A DNA stretch of 64,000 nucleotides from Paractinoplanes aksuensis (lineage in GTDB: Bacteria > Actinomycetota > Actinomycetes > Mycobacteriales > Micromonosporaceae). Below, piece by piece: positions 19,624 to 29,394 of the stretch (positions are counted from its first letter, which is position 1; every line of letters begins with the position of its first letter). The position numbers and the translations under genes are program-made. The notes under the pieces are model-generated. The model saw nothing but the letters and a program-made list of their open reading frames with translations, was not told the DNA's origin and ran no database searches. The stretch covers positions 124,001-188,000 of the forward strand of contig NZ_JAMYJR010000039.1 in assembly GCF_024137025.1 (NCBI RefSeq). Direction: 5' to 3'.

Positions 19624-19992
19624 GTGATCGTGGCTGTCGGCATCGATGTGGTCCTGGTGGAACGCTTCGCGCGGGCCCTCGACCGGACGCCCTCGCTCGC
19701 GGTGCGGCTGTTCACCGAGGGCGAGCGACTGAGCGGGTCCGGCAACCCGAGGTCGGCCGAGTCGCTGGCCGCCCGGTTCGCGGCCAAAGAGGCGGTGGCC
19801 AAGGCACTCGGCGCGCCCGCGGGCATGCTGTGGCACGACTGCGAGATCGTGGCCGACCCCGACGGGCGGCCCTGGCTGACCGTCTCCGGCACCGTGGCCG
19901 CGGTGGCCGTCGAGCGTGGCATCAACCGGTGGCACCTCTCGCTGTCGCACGACGGCGGAATCGCCTCGGCCATGGTCGTCGCGGAATCCTGA
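19624..19992 (+). CDS. acpS: Holo-[acyl-carrier-protein] synthase
   Basis: AcpS transfers the 4'-phosphopantetheine arm of CoA to the serine of apo-ACP, activating fatty-acid synthesis. The 122-residue product begins [15 protein letters not shown], with the conserved metal-binding Asp in GID, and contains [14 protein letters not shown] with the second metal ligand Glu and the lysine, and LSLSHDGG near the end. The frame opens two codons earlier (GTG 19618), but the family start and a TAGGGT element 7 nt upstream favour 19624. It is the first gene of the acpS-nnr-alr-hydrolase-tsaE run. Confidence 0.95.
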   Translation: MIVAVGIDVVLVERFARALDRTPSLAVRLFTEGERLSGSGNPRSAESLAARFAAKEAVAKALGAPAGMLWHDCEIVADPDGRPWLTVSGTVAAVAVERGINRWHLSLSHDGGIASAMVVAES

Positions 19993-20080
19993 GGCTGTTC
20001 CGGCCGGCGCGGGCGCGAAAATGTCGGTGCCGTGCGCTGGAACAGTCGGCATCGTCTCGTCGGAGAGGGTTGGAGGACAG

Positions 20081-21541
20081 GTGCGGCAGGCATGGCGGGT
20101 CGCGGATGTGCGCGCGGCCGAACGAATCCTGATGGCGGCGCTGCCCGAGGGCACGCTGATGCAGCGGGCCGCGGCCGGGCTGGCGCGGCGGTGCGCGCTG
20201 CTGCTCGAGGCCTCCGGCGGGGTCTACGGCGCCCGCGTGCTGTTGCTGGTGGGCAGCGGCGACAACGGCGGCGACACGCTCTATGCGGGCGCGGCCCTGG
20301 CCCGGCGGGGCGCTCAGGTGCGGGCGCTGCTGCTGCGGCCCGAGCGCGTCCATCTGGCCGGCCTGCAGGCGTTGCGCGCGGCCGGCGGCTTCACCGTGCG
20401 CGAGCTGCCGGAAAACGCCGACCTGGTGCTCGACGGCATCGTCGGCATCGGGGCCAGTGGCGGCCTCCGCGCGCCGGCCGCGGCCCTGGTCAAGCGGCTG
20501 GACGGGTTGCGCGGGCGGTCGGGGGCCCGAGCCGCGGTGGTCGCCGTGGACGTGCCGAGCGGCGTGGCCGTCGACACCGGCGACGTGCCCGGCGAGGCGG
20601 TGACGGCCGACGTCACGGTCACCTTCGGCTGCCTCAAGCCGGCCCACGTGGTCGGCCCGGCCGCGGTCCACTGCGGCCAGGTCGAGCTGGTCGACATCGG
20701 TCTCGGGCCGGCCATGCGGGCCGATCCCGCGCTCTCCGTGCCCGACGCGGCCGACGTCGCGCAGTGGTGGCCGCAGCCCGGTCCGGCCTCCGACAAATAC
20801 ACCCGGGGCGTGGTCGGCATCGCCACCGGTTCCGCCACCTATCCGGGCGCCGCGCTGCTCGGGGTCAGCGGCGCCCTGGCCGGTCCGACGGGCATGGTCC
20901 GTTATGCCGGCAGCGCCCACGAAGAGGTCGTCCGGGCCCATCCGTCGGTGGTTGCCGCGCCCCGTATGGCCGAGGCCGGGCGGGTGCAGGCCTGGGTCTG
21001 CGGCTCCGGCCTGGGCACCGACGACGAGGCGCGCACCACCCTGCGCAGCGTGCTGGCCACGTCGTTGCCGGTGGTGCTCGATGCCGACGCGCTGACCCTG
21101 TTGATCGACGGCAAACACGCCAAAGACCTGCGCCGGGACGCGCCGATGGTGCTCACCCCGCATGACGGCGAGTTCAAGCGCCTGGCCGGCGAGGCGCCCG
21201 GCGCCGACCGGGTCGGGGCGGCCCTCAAGCTGGCCGCCTGGACCAACGCGGTGGTGCTGCTCAAGGGCGACCGCACGATCGTGGCCACCCCGGCCGGCGA
21301 GGCGCTGGTCAACCCGACCGGCTCGGCCGCGCTGGCCACGGCGGGCAGTGGTGACGTGCTGGCCGGGCTGCTGGGGTCGCTGCTGGCGGCCGGGGTGCCG
21401 CCCGAGCGGGCCGCGGCCGCGGCGGCGTACGCCCATGGGCTGGCCGGGCGGCGGGCCGCCGAGGCGGGCCCGGTGACCGCGCCCGACATAGCCGCCGCGC
21501 TGCGCGCGACGGTGGGTGAACTCGCCCTTGAGCAGCCGTAA
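20081..21541 (+). CDS. nnr: Bifunctional NAD(P)H-hydrate repair enzyme (epimerase and dehydratase)
   Basis: Nnr repairs damaged NADHX and NADPHX. The N-terminal YjeF_N epimerase domain (about residues 1-210) interconverts the R and S forms, with the loop [15 protein letters not shown]. The C-terminal ribokinase-like domain (about 220-486) is the ADP-dependent S-NAD(P)H-hydrate dehydratase, with the nucleotide loop [13 protein letters not shown] and [11 protein letters not shown]. Both active-site regions look intact. The frame extends 55 codons upstream over the acpS end, but GTG at 20081 follows GGAGG and gives the expected N-terminus. Length is 486 residues. Its position between acpS and alr is common in actinobacteria. 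Confidence 0.96.
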   Translation: MRQAWRVADVRAAERILMAALPEGTLMQRAAAGLARRCALLLEASGGVYGARVLLLVGSGDNGGDTLYAGAALARRGAQVRALLLRPERVHLAGLQALRAAGGFTVRELPENADLVLDGIVGIGASGGLRAPAAALVKRLDGLRGRSGARAAVVAVDVPSGVAVDTGDVPGEAVTADVTVTFGCLKPAHVVGPAAVHCGQVELVDIGLGPAMRADPALSVPDAADVAQWWPQPGPASDKYTRGVVGIATGSATYPGAALLGVSGALAGPTGMVRYAGSAHEEVVRAHPSVVAAPRMAEAGRVQAWVCGSGLGTDDEARTTLRSVLATSLPVVLDADALTLLIDGKHAKDLRRDAPMVLTPHDGEFKRLAGEAPGADRVGAALKLAAWTNAVVLLKGDRTIVATPAGEALVNPTGSAALATAGSGDVLAGLLGSLLAAGVPPERAAAAAAYAHGLAGRRAAEAGPVTAPDIAAALRATVGELALEQP

Positions 21542-21563
21542 CAGAAACTGTCATACCGATCAG

Positions 21564-21569
21564 TAGGCT
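21564..21569 (+). promoter_or_regulatory. -10 element TAGGCT of leaderless alr
   Basis: TAGGCT followed by 7 bases and the ATG at 21577. GGAAGG lies too close to the start to be a good ribosome-binding site. Confidence 0.45.
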
Positions 21570-21576
21570 GGAAGGC

Positions 21577-22695
21577 ATGTGGCAGGCCGAGGTCCGGGTT
21601 GATCTGGACGCCATCCGGGACAACGTCGCGTTGCTGCGCGCCGGCACCACCGCTGAGGTCATGGCGGTGGTCAAGGGCGACGGCTACGGGCACGGCATGC
21701 TGCCGTCGGCCCGGGCCGCGCTGGCCGGCGGCGCGAGCTGGCTCGGGGTGGCGACCCTCGACGAGGGCCTCGCGCTGCGCCGGGCCGGGTTCGAGGTTCC
21801 GGTGCTGGCCTGGCTGCACTCGCCCGGCCTGCCGCTGCACGAGGGTGTGGCGGCCGGCATCGACCTCAACGCGGGCAGCCTCGAGCTGCTGGGCGAGCTG
21901 GTGACCGCGGCCCGCCGGGCCGCGCGCACGGCTCGGGTCCATCTCAAGCTCGACACCGGCCTGTCCCGGGGCGGCGCGACCGCGGCCGAGTGGCCCGCGC
22001 TGCTCGAGGCGGCGGCCAAGGCCCAGGTCGACGGCGAGATCGAGGTCGTCGGCGTCTGGAGCCACTTCGTCTACGCCGACGTGCCGACCCACGAGACGGT
22101 CGACCACCAGCTGGCCGCGTTCGCCGACGGGCTGGCCGTGGCCGAGCGCTCCGGCATCACCCCGCGCTACCGGCACATCGCCAACTCGGCGGCCACCCTG
22201 ACCCGGCCCGACGCCCACTACGACCTGGTCCGACCGGGCATCGCGGTCTACGGGCTGTCCCCGGTCGAGGGTGAGACGTTCGGGCTGCGCCCCGCCATGA
22301 CCGCCCGGGCCCGGGTTGCCCTGACCAAGCGCGTGCCGGCCGGCCAGGGCGTCTCCTACGGGCACACCTACTTCACCGAGCGCGAGACGACGCTGGCCCT
22401 GGTGCCCCTGGGTTACGCCGACGGCGTGCCCCGGGCGGCCTCCAACACCGGGCCGGTGCAGCTCGGCGGAAAGCGCCGCACTGTCGCCGGTCGTGTGTGC
22501 ATGGACCAGATCGTGCTCGACGTCGGCGACGACCCGGTGGTCGCGGGCGACGTGGCGACACTGTTCGGTCCGGGTGACGACGGCGGCCCGACCGCCGACG
22601 ACTGGGCCGCCGTGACCGGCACGATCAACTACGAGATCGTGACCCGGTTCGGCAGCACCCGGGTCCCGCGGGTCTACGACGGGGGTGCGGCATGA
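21577..22695 (+). CDS. alr: Alanine racemase
   Basis: Alr makes D-alanine for peptidoglycan. The 372-residue protein has the PLP lysine in VVKGDGYGHG (Lys33), the phosphate-binding and barrel region HLKLDTGLSRGG, RPGIAVYG, and the second catalytic residue Tyr261 in GVSYGHTYFT, followed by GYADGVPR and RVCMDQ. The barrel spans about residues 1-240 and the beta domain the rest. The stop overlaps the next gene by 4 bases (ATGA). Confidence 0.97.
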   Translation: MWQAEVRVDLDAIRDNVALLRAGTTAEVMAVVKGDGYGHGMLPSARAALAGGASWLGVATLDEGLALRRAGFEVPVLAWLHSPGLPLHEGVAAGIDLNAGSLELLGELVTAARRAARTARVHLKLDTGLSRGGATAAEWPALLEAAAKAQVDGEIEVVGVWSHFVYADVPTHETVDHQLAAFADGLAVAERSGITPRYRHIANSAATLTRPDAHYDLVRPGIAVYGLSPVEGETFGLRPAMTARARVALTKRVPAGQGVSYGHTYFTERETTLALVPLGYADGVPRAASNTGPVQLGGKRRTVAGRVCMDQIVLDVGDDPVVAGDVATLFGPGDDGGPTADDWAAVTGTINYEIVTRFGSTRVPRVYDGGAA

Positions 22696-23765
22696 GCAAG
22701 GGGCCGTCGAAGCGGGCCAAACAGGTCGGCATCGCCGGCGCCGCCGTCGGCGTGCTCGCGGCCGGCCTGGCCACGGCGTTCGCGGTGGAACGGGTGCTGG
22801 TGCGCCGCTCGGTCAACGCCCCCGGCGACCCGCACGTCGACGAGCCCTTCGGCGACCAGCCGTTCGACAGCGAGATGACCGTCACCGCGGCCGACGGCAC
22901 CGAGCTGCACGTCGAGATCGTCGAGCCGGCCGGGTCCGAGGCCAAGCCGACGATCGTTTTCGTGCACGGCTTCGCGCTCGACATGGGCACCTTCTATTTC
23001 CAGCGCCAGGCGCTGACCGAGCAGGGCGAGCACCGCCTGGTCTTCTACGACCAGCCCGGGCACGGCCGGTCGAGTCGGCTGCAGTCCGGCGAGTACGACA
23101 TCGCCGCGCTGGGCAAGTCGCTGGCCGCGGTGCTCGACGCGGCGGTGCCGGAGGGGCACATCATCCTGGTCGGGCACTCCATGGGCGGCATGACGATCAT
23201 GGCTTTCGCTGAGCAGTACCCGGAATGGTTCGGTAAGCGGGTCACCGGTGTCGTGCTCATGTCCACGTCGGCCGGTCTGATCGACAAGACCAAGCTGGGC
23301 CTGCCGACGCTGGTGGCCCGGGCCAGCGCGCCCTTCTTCCCGCTGTGGGGCAAGGCGGCCAACCTGGGCGGCAGCACGATCGACCGGGCCCGGGTGGTGT
23401 CGTCCGACCTGGCCTGGCTGCTGACCCGGCGCTACGGGTTCGGTGAGCCCAAGCCCAGTCCGTCGTTGGTCACGTTCGTGGAGCACATGAACTCCAAGAC
23501 CTCGGTCGAGACGCTGACGAAATACCTGCACACCCTCTACACCCACAACCGCTTCCCGGCCCTGTCGGCCCTGCGCGGGGTGCCGGTGCTGGTGATCGTC
23601 GGCACCCGGGACTATCTGACCCCGGTGACCCACTCGGAAGAGATCCTGCGGCACCTGCCCGAGGCCGAACTGATCAAGGTGGACAACAGCGGCCACGTGG
23701 TGATGCTCGAGAAGGCCGACGAGGTCAACGCCGCGCTGCTGCCGTTCCTGGAGAAGATCTCGTGA
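22692..23765 (+). CDS. Alpha/beta hydrolase with N-terminal membrane segment
   Basis: A 357-residue hydrolase. After a short basic start, residues 12-32 form a hydrophobic helix (GIAGAAVGVLAAGLATAFAV) that may anchor it to the membrane. The catalytic domain has the oxyanion-hole HGF (VFVHGFALD), nucleophile elbow VGHSMGG, an acidic residue in VIVGTRDYLTP, and a histidine in DNSGHVVMLEK. It is embedded between alr and tsaE with 4-base overlaps on both sides, an arrangement also seen in Streptomyces. The substrate is unknown; an esterase or lipase is likely. Confidence 0.9.
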   Translation: MSKGPSKRAKQVGIAGAAVGVLAAGLATAFAVERVLVRRSVNAPGDPHVDEPFGDQPFDSEMTVTAADGTELHVEIVEPAGSEAKPTIVFVHGFALDMGTFYFQRQALTEQGEHRLVFYDQPGHGRSSRLQSGEYDIAALGKSLAAVLDAAVPEGHIILVGHSMGGMTIMAFAEQYPEWFGKRVTGVVLMSTSAGLIDKTKLGLPTLVARASAPFFPLWGKAANLGGSTIDRARVVSSDLAWLLTRRYGFGEPKPSPSLVTFVEHMNSKTSVETLTKYLHTLYTHNRFPALSALRGVPVLVIVGTRDYLTPVTHSEEILRHLPEAELIKVDNSGHVVMLEKADEVNAALLPFLEKIS

Positions 23766-24217
23766 AGCTGCCCACCGTCGACGACACCCGCGAGTTCGGG
23801 CGGCGCCTGGCCACGATCCTGCACCCGGGCGACCTGGTGCTGCTGACCGGCCCGCTCGGCGCCGGCAAGACCGCGCTGGTGCAGGGCATCGGGGCCGGGC
23901 TCGAGGTGACCGGGCCGATCACGTCGCCCACGTTCGTCATCGCCCGGGTCCATCGGGGCCGCACCCCGCTGGTGCACGCCGACGCGTACCGGTTGGGCGA
24001 CAGCCCCGATCCCCGGGCCGAGATCGACGACCTCGACCTGGACGCCTCGGCCGACGACGCGGTCACCGTGGTCGAGTGGGGCGTGGGCCTGGTCGAGCAG
24101 CTCAACGACGAATACCTGCAGGTGCGGATCGACCGCCTCGACGATGACACCCGCGTGGTCGAGCTGGTGCCGCACGGCGGCGCCTGGGCCACGCGAATCG
24201 CACAATTCACCGAGTGA
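23762..24217 (+). CDS. tsaE: tRNA threonylcarbamoyladenosine biosynthesis ATPase TsaE
   Basis: TsaE is the ATPase that assists TsaB-TsaD in making t6A37 in ANN-decoding tRNAs. The 151-residue product has the P-loop GPLGAGKTAL at about residues 37-46, SPTFVIARVH, the Walker-B-like HADAYRL and EWGVGLVE. GTG at 23762 overlaps the preceding stop by 4 bases. It is separated from tsaB by ung. Confidence 0.95.
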   Translation: MKLPTVDDTREFGRRLATILHPGDLVLLTGPLGAGKTALVQGIGAGLEVTGPITSPTFVIARVHRGRTPLVHADAYRLGDSPDPRAEIDDLDLDASADDAVTVVEWGVGLVEQLNDEYLQVRIDRLDDDTRVVELVPHGGAWATRIAQFTE

Positions 24218-24237
24218 CAAATACAGAAAGGGAGACC

Positions 24238-24915
24238 GTGAATCTGGCGGAGATGCTGCCGGCCCCATGGCGGGCCGAGCTGGCCGGCTTTCTCGACGAG
24301 AAGGCAACGGCCGCGTTGGGCGAATTCGTGGCCGCGGAGTACGCGGAACACACCGTCTATCCGCCGATCGAGGATCTCTTCGCGGCCTACCGGCTGTGCC
24401 CGCCCGAGCAGACCCGGGTGCTGATCCTGGGGCAGGACCCGTATCACGGTCCCGGGCAGGCGCACGGCCTCAGTTTCAGCGTGCGGGAGGGCGTACGCAT
24501 CCCGCCGTCGCTCCGCAACGTGTTCAAGGAGCTGGCAGCCGACGTCGGGGTGGCGCCGCCGAAGGCCGGGGATCTCACCGGCTGGGCCCGCCAGGGTGTG
24601 CTGCTGCTCAACGCGGTACTGACCGTCCGGGCCGGTGCCGCGGGCTCGCACGGCGGCAAAGGCTGGGAGGCCTTCACCGACGCCACCATCCAGGCCCTGA
24701 ACGCCCGCGATGACCGGGTGGTGTTCCTGCTCTGGGGTGGTTACGCCCGCAAGAAGGCGGCGCTGATCACCAACCCGGCCCACGTCGTGCTGGAGGCCGG
24801 CCACCCGAGTCCGCTCAACCGAGTGGGCTTCCTGGACTCCCGTCCCTTCAGCGCGGCCAACAAGGCCCTGGCCGACGGCGGCCGCGAGCTCATCGACTGG
24901 GACCCGCGCGCCTAG
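24238..24915 (+). CDS. ung: Uracil-DNA glycosylase, family 1
   Basis: Ung removes uracil from DNA. About 225 residues. It carries the water-activating loop GQDPYHGPGQAHGLSFS with catalytic Asp, the minor-groove loop PPSLRNVFKE, the uracil-binding Asn in LLLNAVLTV, and the Leu-intercalation loop with catalytic His in GHPSPLN. A GTG at 24214 overlaps the tsaE stop by 4 bases, but GTG at 24238 is preceded by AAAGGGAG and is preferred. Insertion of ung between tsaE and tsaB is not the usual order. Confidence 0.95.
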   Translation: MNLAEMLPAPWRAELAGFLDEKATAALGEFVAAEYAEHTVYPPIEDLFAAYRLCPPEQTRVLILGQDPYHGPGQAHGLSFSVREGVRIPPSLRNVFKELAADVGVAPPKAGDLTGWARQGVLLLNAVLTVRAGAAGSHGGKGWEAFTDATIQALNARDDRVVFLLWGGYARKKAALITNPAHVVLEAGHPSPLNRVGFLDSRPFSAANKALADGGRELIDWDPRA

Positions 24916-24937
24916 CCGTCGCCGTCGCCGTCGCCGT
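24916..24937. repeat. Short GCCGTC microsatellite
   Basis: About three and a half tandem GCCGTC units immediately after the ung stop; probably no function. Confidence 0.5.
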
Positions 24938-24975
24938 GTGGGTGGTTGGTGCGCCGGGCGGGGGTGGCCGCGCGT

Positions 24976-24981
24976 TAGGGT
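24976..24981 (+). promoter_or_regulatory. -10 element TAGGGT of leaderless tsaB
   Basis: TAGGGT followed by 6 bases and the GTG at 24988; no ribosome-binding site. Confidence 0.45.
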
Positions 24982-24987
24982 CGGTGC

Positions 24988-25893
24988 GTGCTTGTGCTGG
25001 CTCTTGACACTGCTACCCCCGCTTCCACCGCCGGCCTGGTCGAGGTGACTGCCGACGGCCTGGTCGGGGTGGCCGAGCGACGGACCGTCGACCCCCGCGC
25101 GCACGGCGAGAAACTGGCTCCCGAGATCGAGGGCACCCTGGCCGAGGCCGGGGTGCGCCCGGCTGATCTCGGCGCCGTCGTCGCCGGGCTCGGGCCGGGA
25201 CCGTTCACCGGGCTGCGCGTCGGCCTGGCCACGGCCGCGAGCATGGCTCAGGCGCTGGGCATCCCGGCGTACGGGGTCTGCTCGCTCGACGGCCTGGGCC
25301 GGGCCGCCGGGCCGGGCCGGGTGCTGATCGCGACCGACGCCCGCCGGCGCGAGGTCTACTGGGCCACCTACCTCGACGGCGTCCGCGTTCTCGGACCCGA
25401 CGTGTCCCGCCCGGCCGACGTGGCGTCCCGGATGGTGCGGGCCGGCACCGCCACCAGCAGCCGCGCCCGCAACCGGGCCGCGACCGAGGCGGCCGCCCTG
25501 GCCCAGTCCGAGATCCTCGAGGCGGCCACCGCGCTGGCCGGCGCCGACGCCGCCCGGGTCGCTGCCGCTCTGGCCCGGGCCGAGGCGGACAACCTGATCG
25601 GCCAGGCCACCGCCCGCGACGACGGCGTGGACGTGACCGGGCGGGAACCGGTGGCACAGCCGTCCAGTGTGCACGCCCTGGTCGACCGGGTGGCGGGGGA
25701 GGGCGGCCTCAAGTACGGCGAGATTCTCGGCGTACCGGTGGAGGAACACCTGCTCTACCCGCCCGCCGCCGCCCTGGTGGCGCTGGCCGCCGACCGGATC
25801 CGCGCCGGCGCGCCCAGCGAGGTGCTCACCCCGCTCTATCTGCGCCGCCCCGACGCGGTCGAGCCGGCCGGGCGCAAATCGGTGCTGACCTGA
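24988..25893 (+). CDS. tsaB: tRNA threonylcarbamoyladenosine biosynthesis protein TsaB
   Basis: TsaB is the inactive ASKHA-fold partner that dimerises with TsaD for t6A synthesis. It begins LVLALDTATPASTAGL and contains GLGPGPFTGLRVGLATA, the conserved family stretch. At 301 residues it is longer than the 220-240 usual in many bacteria. The extra length is an Ala/Arg-rich insert of roughly 60 residues (about 155-215) within the C-terminal half. The stop overlaps the rimI start by 1 base. Confidence 0.93.
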   Translation: MLVLALDTATPASTAGLVEVTADGLVGVAERRTVDPRAHGEKLAPEIEGTLAEAGVRPADLGAVVAGLGPGPFTGLRVGLATAASMAQALGIPAYGVCSLDGLGRAAGPGRVLIATDARRREVYWATYLDGVRVLGPDVSRPADVASRMVRAGTATSSRARNRAATEAAALAQSEILEAATALAGADAARVAAALARAEADNLIGQATARDDGVDVTGREPVAQPSSVHALVDRVAGEGGLKYGEILGVPVEEHLLYPPAAALVALAADRIRAGAPSEVLTPLYLRRPDAVEPAGRKSVLT

Positions 25894-26327
25894 TGATGAT
25901 CGAGCGTTTCCGCTGGTGGCACATTGCCGAGGTGCTGCCGATGGAGGCCGATCTGTTCGGTGACGAGAAGTGGACGGGCGCCATGTTCTGGAACGAGCTG
26001 GCGCAGCACAATTTCTACGTCGTGGCCACCGAGGGTGACGAGCTTCTCGGGTATGCCGGTCTGGCCGCGACCCCGGACGAGGCCTGGGTGCAGAACATCG
26101 CCGTCCGCCGCACCGGTCAGCGTCGCGGCACCGGGCGCGCCCTGCTCGAGTCGCTGTTGGCCGAGGCCGGCCGGCTCGGCATCAAGCAGACGCTGCTCGA
26201 GGTCGCGGTCGACAACGCGCCGGCCCAGCACCTCTACGCCAGGTACGATTTCGAGCCCGTCGGAGTCCGGCGCGGCTACTACCAACCGAGCAACACGGAC
26301 GCCCTGGTGATGATGCGTAATGGCTGA
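25893..26327 (+). CDS. rimI: Ribosomal protein S18 alanine N-acetyltransferase
   Basis: A 144-residue GNAT acetyltransferase. The acetyl-CoA pyrophosphate loop is [14 protein letters not shown] (Q/RxxGxG/A), preceded by the strand AWVQNIAV; the C-terminal catalytic tyrosine region is [17 protein letters not shown]. Its position between tsaB and tsaD is the standard place of rimI. It overlaps tsaB by one base and tsaD by eight. Confidence 0.92.
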   Translation: MMIERFRWWHIAEVLPMEADLFGDEKWTGAMFWNELAQHNFYVVATEGDELLGYAGLAATPDEAWVQNIAVRRTGQRRGTGRALLESLLAEAGRLGIKQTLLEVAVDNAPAQHLYARYDFEPVGVRRGYYQPSNTDALVMMRNG

Positions 26328-27372
26328 CGAGCCCCTGGTTCTCGGCATCGAGACCTCCTGCGACGAGACCGGTGTCGGCATCGTGCGCGGGCACACCCTG
26401 CTGGCCGACGCGCTGGCGTCCAGTGTGGATCAGCACGCCCGGTTCGGCGGGGTGGTGCCCGAGGTGGCCAGCCGGGCCCACCTCGAGGCGATCGTGCCGA
26501 CCATGCAGCGGGCGCTGGCCGAGGCCCAGGTCACCCTGGCCGACATCGACGCCATCGCGGTGACCAGCGGGCCCGGTCTCGCGGGGGCGCTGCTGGTCGG
26601 GGTGGCGGCGGCCAAGGGATACGCGCTGGCCGCCGAGAAGCCGATCTATGGCGTCAATCACCTCGCCGCGCACGTGGCCGTGGACACACTTGAGCACGGC
26701 CCGCTGCCCGAGCCGGCCGTCGCGATGCTCGTCTCGGGCGGGCACTCCTCGCTGCTGCTGGTCGACGACCTGACCAACGGCGTCACCCCGCTCGGGGCCA
26801 CGATCGACGACGCCGCCGGTGAGGCGTTCGACAAGGTCGCGCGTCTGCTGGGGCTCGGCTTCCCCGGTGGGCCGGTCATCGACCGTACGGCGAAAGAGGG
26901 TGACCGCAGGTCGATCGCCTTCCCGCGCGGCCTGACCGCGCCGAAAGACCTGGCCGCGCACCGGTTCGACTTCTCGTTCTCGGGACTCAAGACCGCGGTC
27001 GCGCGCTGGGTCGAGGCGCGCGAGCGGGACGGCGAGCCGGTGCCGATCGCCGACGTCTCGGCCTCGTTCCAAGAGGCGGTGTGCGACGTGCTCACGGCCA
27101 AGGCCATCGACGCGTGCCGTTCCCAGGGTGTGCGCACGCTGCTGATCGGTGGTGGCGTCGCGGCCAACTCGCGGCTGCGGGTGCTGGCCGGGGAGAGGGC
27201 GGCCAAGCACGGCATCGAGGTGCGGGTGCCCCGGCCGCAGCTCTGCACCGACAACGGCGCCATGGTCGCCGCCCTCGGGTCGCGTCTGGTCGCGGCCGGG
27301 GTCGCCCCGAGTCGTCTCGATCTGCCCGCCGATTCCGCGATGCCATTGACCGCGGTCAGCGTGGCGGGGTAG
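26320..27372 (+). CDS. tsaD: tRNA N6-adenosine threonylcarbamoyltransferase TsaD
   Basis: TsaD transfers the threonylcarbamoyl group to A37 of tRNA with TsaB and TsaE. The 350-residue protein begins [15 protein letters not shown] and has the metal-binding histidines in NHLAAHV, the nucleotide-binding [23 protein letters not shown], and the C-terminal [11 protein letters not shown] and CTDNGAMVA. It is full length and starts inside the rimI end. Confidence 0.97.
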   Translation: MADEPLVLGIETSCDETGVGIVRGHTLLADALASSVDQHARFGGVVPEVASRAHLEAIVPTMQRALAEAQVTLADIDAIAVTSGPGLAGALLVGVAAAKGYALAAEKPIYGVNHLAAHVAVDTLEHGPLPEPAVAMLVSGGHSSLLLVDDLTNGVTPLGATIDDAAGEAFDKVARLLGLGFPGGPVIDRTAKEGDRRSIAFPRGLTAPKDLAAHRFDFSFSGLKTAVARWVEARERDGEPVPIADVSASFQEAVCDVLTAKAIDACRSQGVRTLLIGGGVAANSRLRVLAGERAAKHGIEVRVPRPQLCTDNGAMVAALGSRLVAAGVAPSRLDLPADSAMPLTAVSVAG

Positions 27373-27381
27373 GAACCTCCC

Positions 27382-27636
27382 ATGATCGCTCGGATGTGGG
27401 AGATACGGGCCTCGCTCAACGGCCTCGACGAGTTGCTGGCCTGGGTCTGCGACGTGGCCGTGCCCCGCATCGAGGTCCTGCCGCAGCACGTGTCGAGCGA
27501 CGTCTACTCGTCCACCGACAACCGCATCGTCGTGATCTCGAAGTGGCGCCACAACCCGCAAGACCTGCCGGCCCCACCGGCCAAACTGATCGCCCGCTCG
27601 CCCCATGTATGGGACTTCACACCGGTCGATCGCTAG
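27382..27636 (+). CDS. Small hypothetical protein
   Basis: An 84-residue protein I cannot assign. It starts 9 bases after tsaD with a weak GGTAGGAACC upstream of ATG 27382. The sequence mixes strands and helices (IEVLPQHVSSDVYSSTDNRIVVISKW) in a way that could be a ferredoxin-like ABM/EthD-type fold, but no motif proves this. It has no membrane segment. Confidence 0.6.
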   Translation: MIARMWEIRASLNGLDELLAWVCDVAVPRIEVLPQHVSSDVYSSTDNRIVVISKWRHNPQDLPAPPAKLIARSPHVWDFTPVDR

Positions 27637-27702
27637 GCCGCTCGCGTACGGCGGAAAAGCCGTCGCAAACTGTCGGACCCTTTCCGTAGCGTCGGGGTCA
27701 CG

Positions 27703-29394
27703 ATGCGAAACCTGCCCGACGCCGAGCCCGGCGTCCCCGACGATCGATCAGCCGTCGCCTACCTGCGATGGGTGATCCGCCGCGCCTGGCAACCGGTCTA
27801 CGCTGCGGTCGCGTTCGCCGTGCTCTGGATGTTGTGCCAGGCCCTCGTCCCGGCCCTGGTCGGCCGGGCGATCGACGCCGCCACCGCCCGCGACCGCCGC
27901 GAGCTGCTGATCTGGAGCCTGGTGCTGCTGGCGGCCGGTCTCGGGCAGGCCGCGTTCGGCATCGTCCGGCACCGGTTCGCGGTGGTCAACTTTCTGGGCG
28001 CCATGTTCACGACGGTGCAGGTCACGGTCCGCCACGCCGGGCGGCTCGGGTCGGCGCTCTCCCGCCGCCTCGACACCGGTGAGGTCGTGGCCATCGGCAC
28101 CTCCGACATCCGCCAGATCGGCTCCGCGGTCGACATCACCGCCCGCGGCACGGGCTCGCTCATCGCGGTCGTCACGGTGACGGTCATCCTGCTCACCACC
28201 TCGGTGCCGCTCGGGCTCGTGGTGGTGCTCGGTGTGCCGCTGCTGATGGCGGTGGTCGGCCTGCTGATCCGTCCGCTGCACCGGCGTCAGGCGGCTTCGC
28301 GGGAACAGCAGGGCCTGCTCACCGGCCGGGCCGCCGACCTGGTCGGCGGGCTGCGGGTGCTGCGCGGCATCGGCGGCGAGGCGGTGCTGGGCGAGCGCTA
28401 CCGGCACGAGTCGCAGAAGCTGCGCGTGGCCGGGGTGCGCACGGCCCGGGTCGAGTCGCTGCTCGAGGCGGCCCAGGTGCTGCTGCCGGGCGTCTTCCTG
28501 GTGCTGGTGACCTGGCTCGGGGCCCGGTTCGCGCTGACCGGCCGGATCACCGTCGGTCAGCTGGTCTCCTTCTATGCGTACGCGGCCTTCCTGGTCACTC
28601 CGCTGCGGCAGCTGACCGAGGCGATCGACAAGCTGACCCGTGGTCACGTCTCGGCCCGCCGGGTCGTGGGGCTGCTGGGCTCGGCGACCGACCTGCCCGA
28701 CCCCGCGGTCGCCGTGCCGGCCGAGCGGTTCCGCGGCGAGCTGGCCGACCCGGCGTCCGGGGTGACGGTCCGGCCCGGCGAGATCACCGCGATCGTCGCC
28801 GTGGTGCCGCCCGAGGCCGCCGCGATCGCCGACCGGCTGGGCCGCTACGCCGACGGCGCCACCGTCGACGGTGTGCCGCTGGGCGAGTTCGAGCTGGCCA
28901 CCGTCCGGGCGCGGGTGCTGGTGGCCGACAACGACGCCCGCCTGTTCACCGGGCCGATGCGGGCCGACCTCGATCCGTACGACAGCGGCCGGCTGCCCGC
29001 GGCGCTGCACACCGCGGCCGCCACCGACATCGTCGAGGCGCTGCCCGACGGCCTCGACAGCGAGGTCGCCGAGCGGGGCCGCACCTTCTCGGGCGGCCAG
29101 CAGCAGCGCCTGCGACTGGTGCGGGCGCTGGTCGCCGACCCCGACGTGCTCATCCTGGTCGAGCCGACCAGCGCCGTCGACGCGCACACCGAGGCCCGCA
29201 TCGCCGACCGGCTGATCACCGCCCGGGCCGGTCGCACCACGGTGATCTGCACGTCCAGCCCGCTGGTGCTCGACCGCACCGACCGCGTGCTCTTCGTCGA
29301 GCAGGGCCGGGTGGTGGCCGAGGGCAGCCACCACACCCTGCTGGCCGGCGAACCCGGCTACGCCCGCACCGTGCTGCGCGAGGAGGACCAGTGA
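27703..29394 (+). CDS. ABC exporter subunit with degenerate Walker motifs but intact signature
   Basis: A 563-residue membrane-plus-nucleotide-binding subunit. Six transmembrane helices span about residues 25-320. The ATPase domain has lost its Walker A: where the P-loop should be it reads GEITAIVAVVPPEAAAIADR, with no GxxGxGKS/T. The Walker B aspartate is replaced by valine (LILVEPTSAVD, about residue 482), although the following Glu remains. The signature motif FSGGQQQRL (about 462) and the D-loop are intact. It can therefore complete the ATP site of a partner but not hold its own. Its stop overlaps the partner gene by 4 bases. A TAGCGT hexamer sits 10 bases before the ATG. The substrate is unknown. 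Confidence 0.9.
   Translation: MRNLPDAEPGVPDDRSAVAYLRWVIRRAWQPVYAAVAFAVLWMLCQALVPALVGRAIDAATARDRRELLIWSLVLLAAGLGQAAFGIVRHRFAVVNFLGAMFTTVQVTVRHAGRLGSALSRRLDTGEVVAIGTSDIRQIGSAVDITARGTGSLIAVVTVTVILLTTSVPLGLVVVLGVPLLMAVVGLLIRPLHRRQAASREQQGLLTGRAADLVGGLRVLRGIGGEAVLGERYRHESQKLRVAGVRTARVESLLEAAQVLLPGVFLVLVTWLGARFALTGRITVGQLVSFYAYAAFLVTPLRQLTEAIDKLTRGHVSARRVVGLLGSATDLPDPAVAVPAERFRGELADPASGVTVRPGEITAIVAVVPPEAAAIADRLGRYADGATVDGVPLGEFELATVRARVLVADNDARLFTGPMRADLDPYDSGRLPAALHTAAATDIVEALPDGLDSEVAERGRTFSGGQQQRLRLVRALVADPDVLILVEPTSAVDAHTEARIADRLITARAGRTTVICTSSPLVLDRTDRVLFVEQGRVVAEGSHHTLLAGEPGYARTVLREEDQ

Noticed and set aside
24916-24937. GCCGTC repeat as a regulatory element
   Set aside because: Short low-complexity repeat directly after a stop codon in GC-rich DNA; chance is sufficient.
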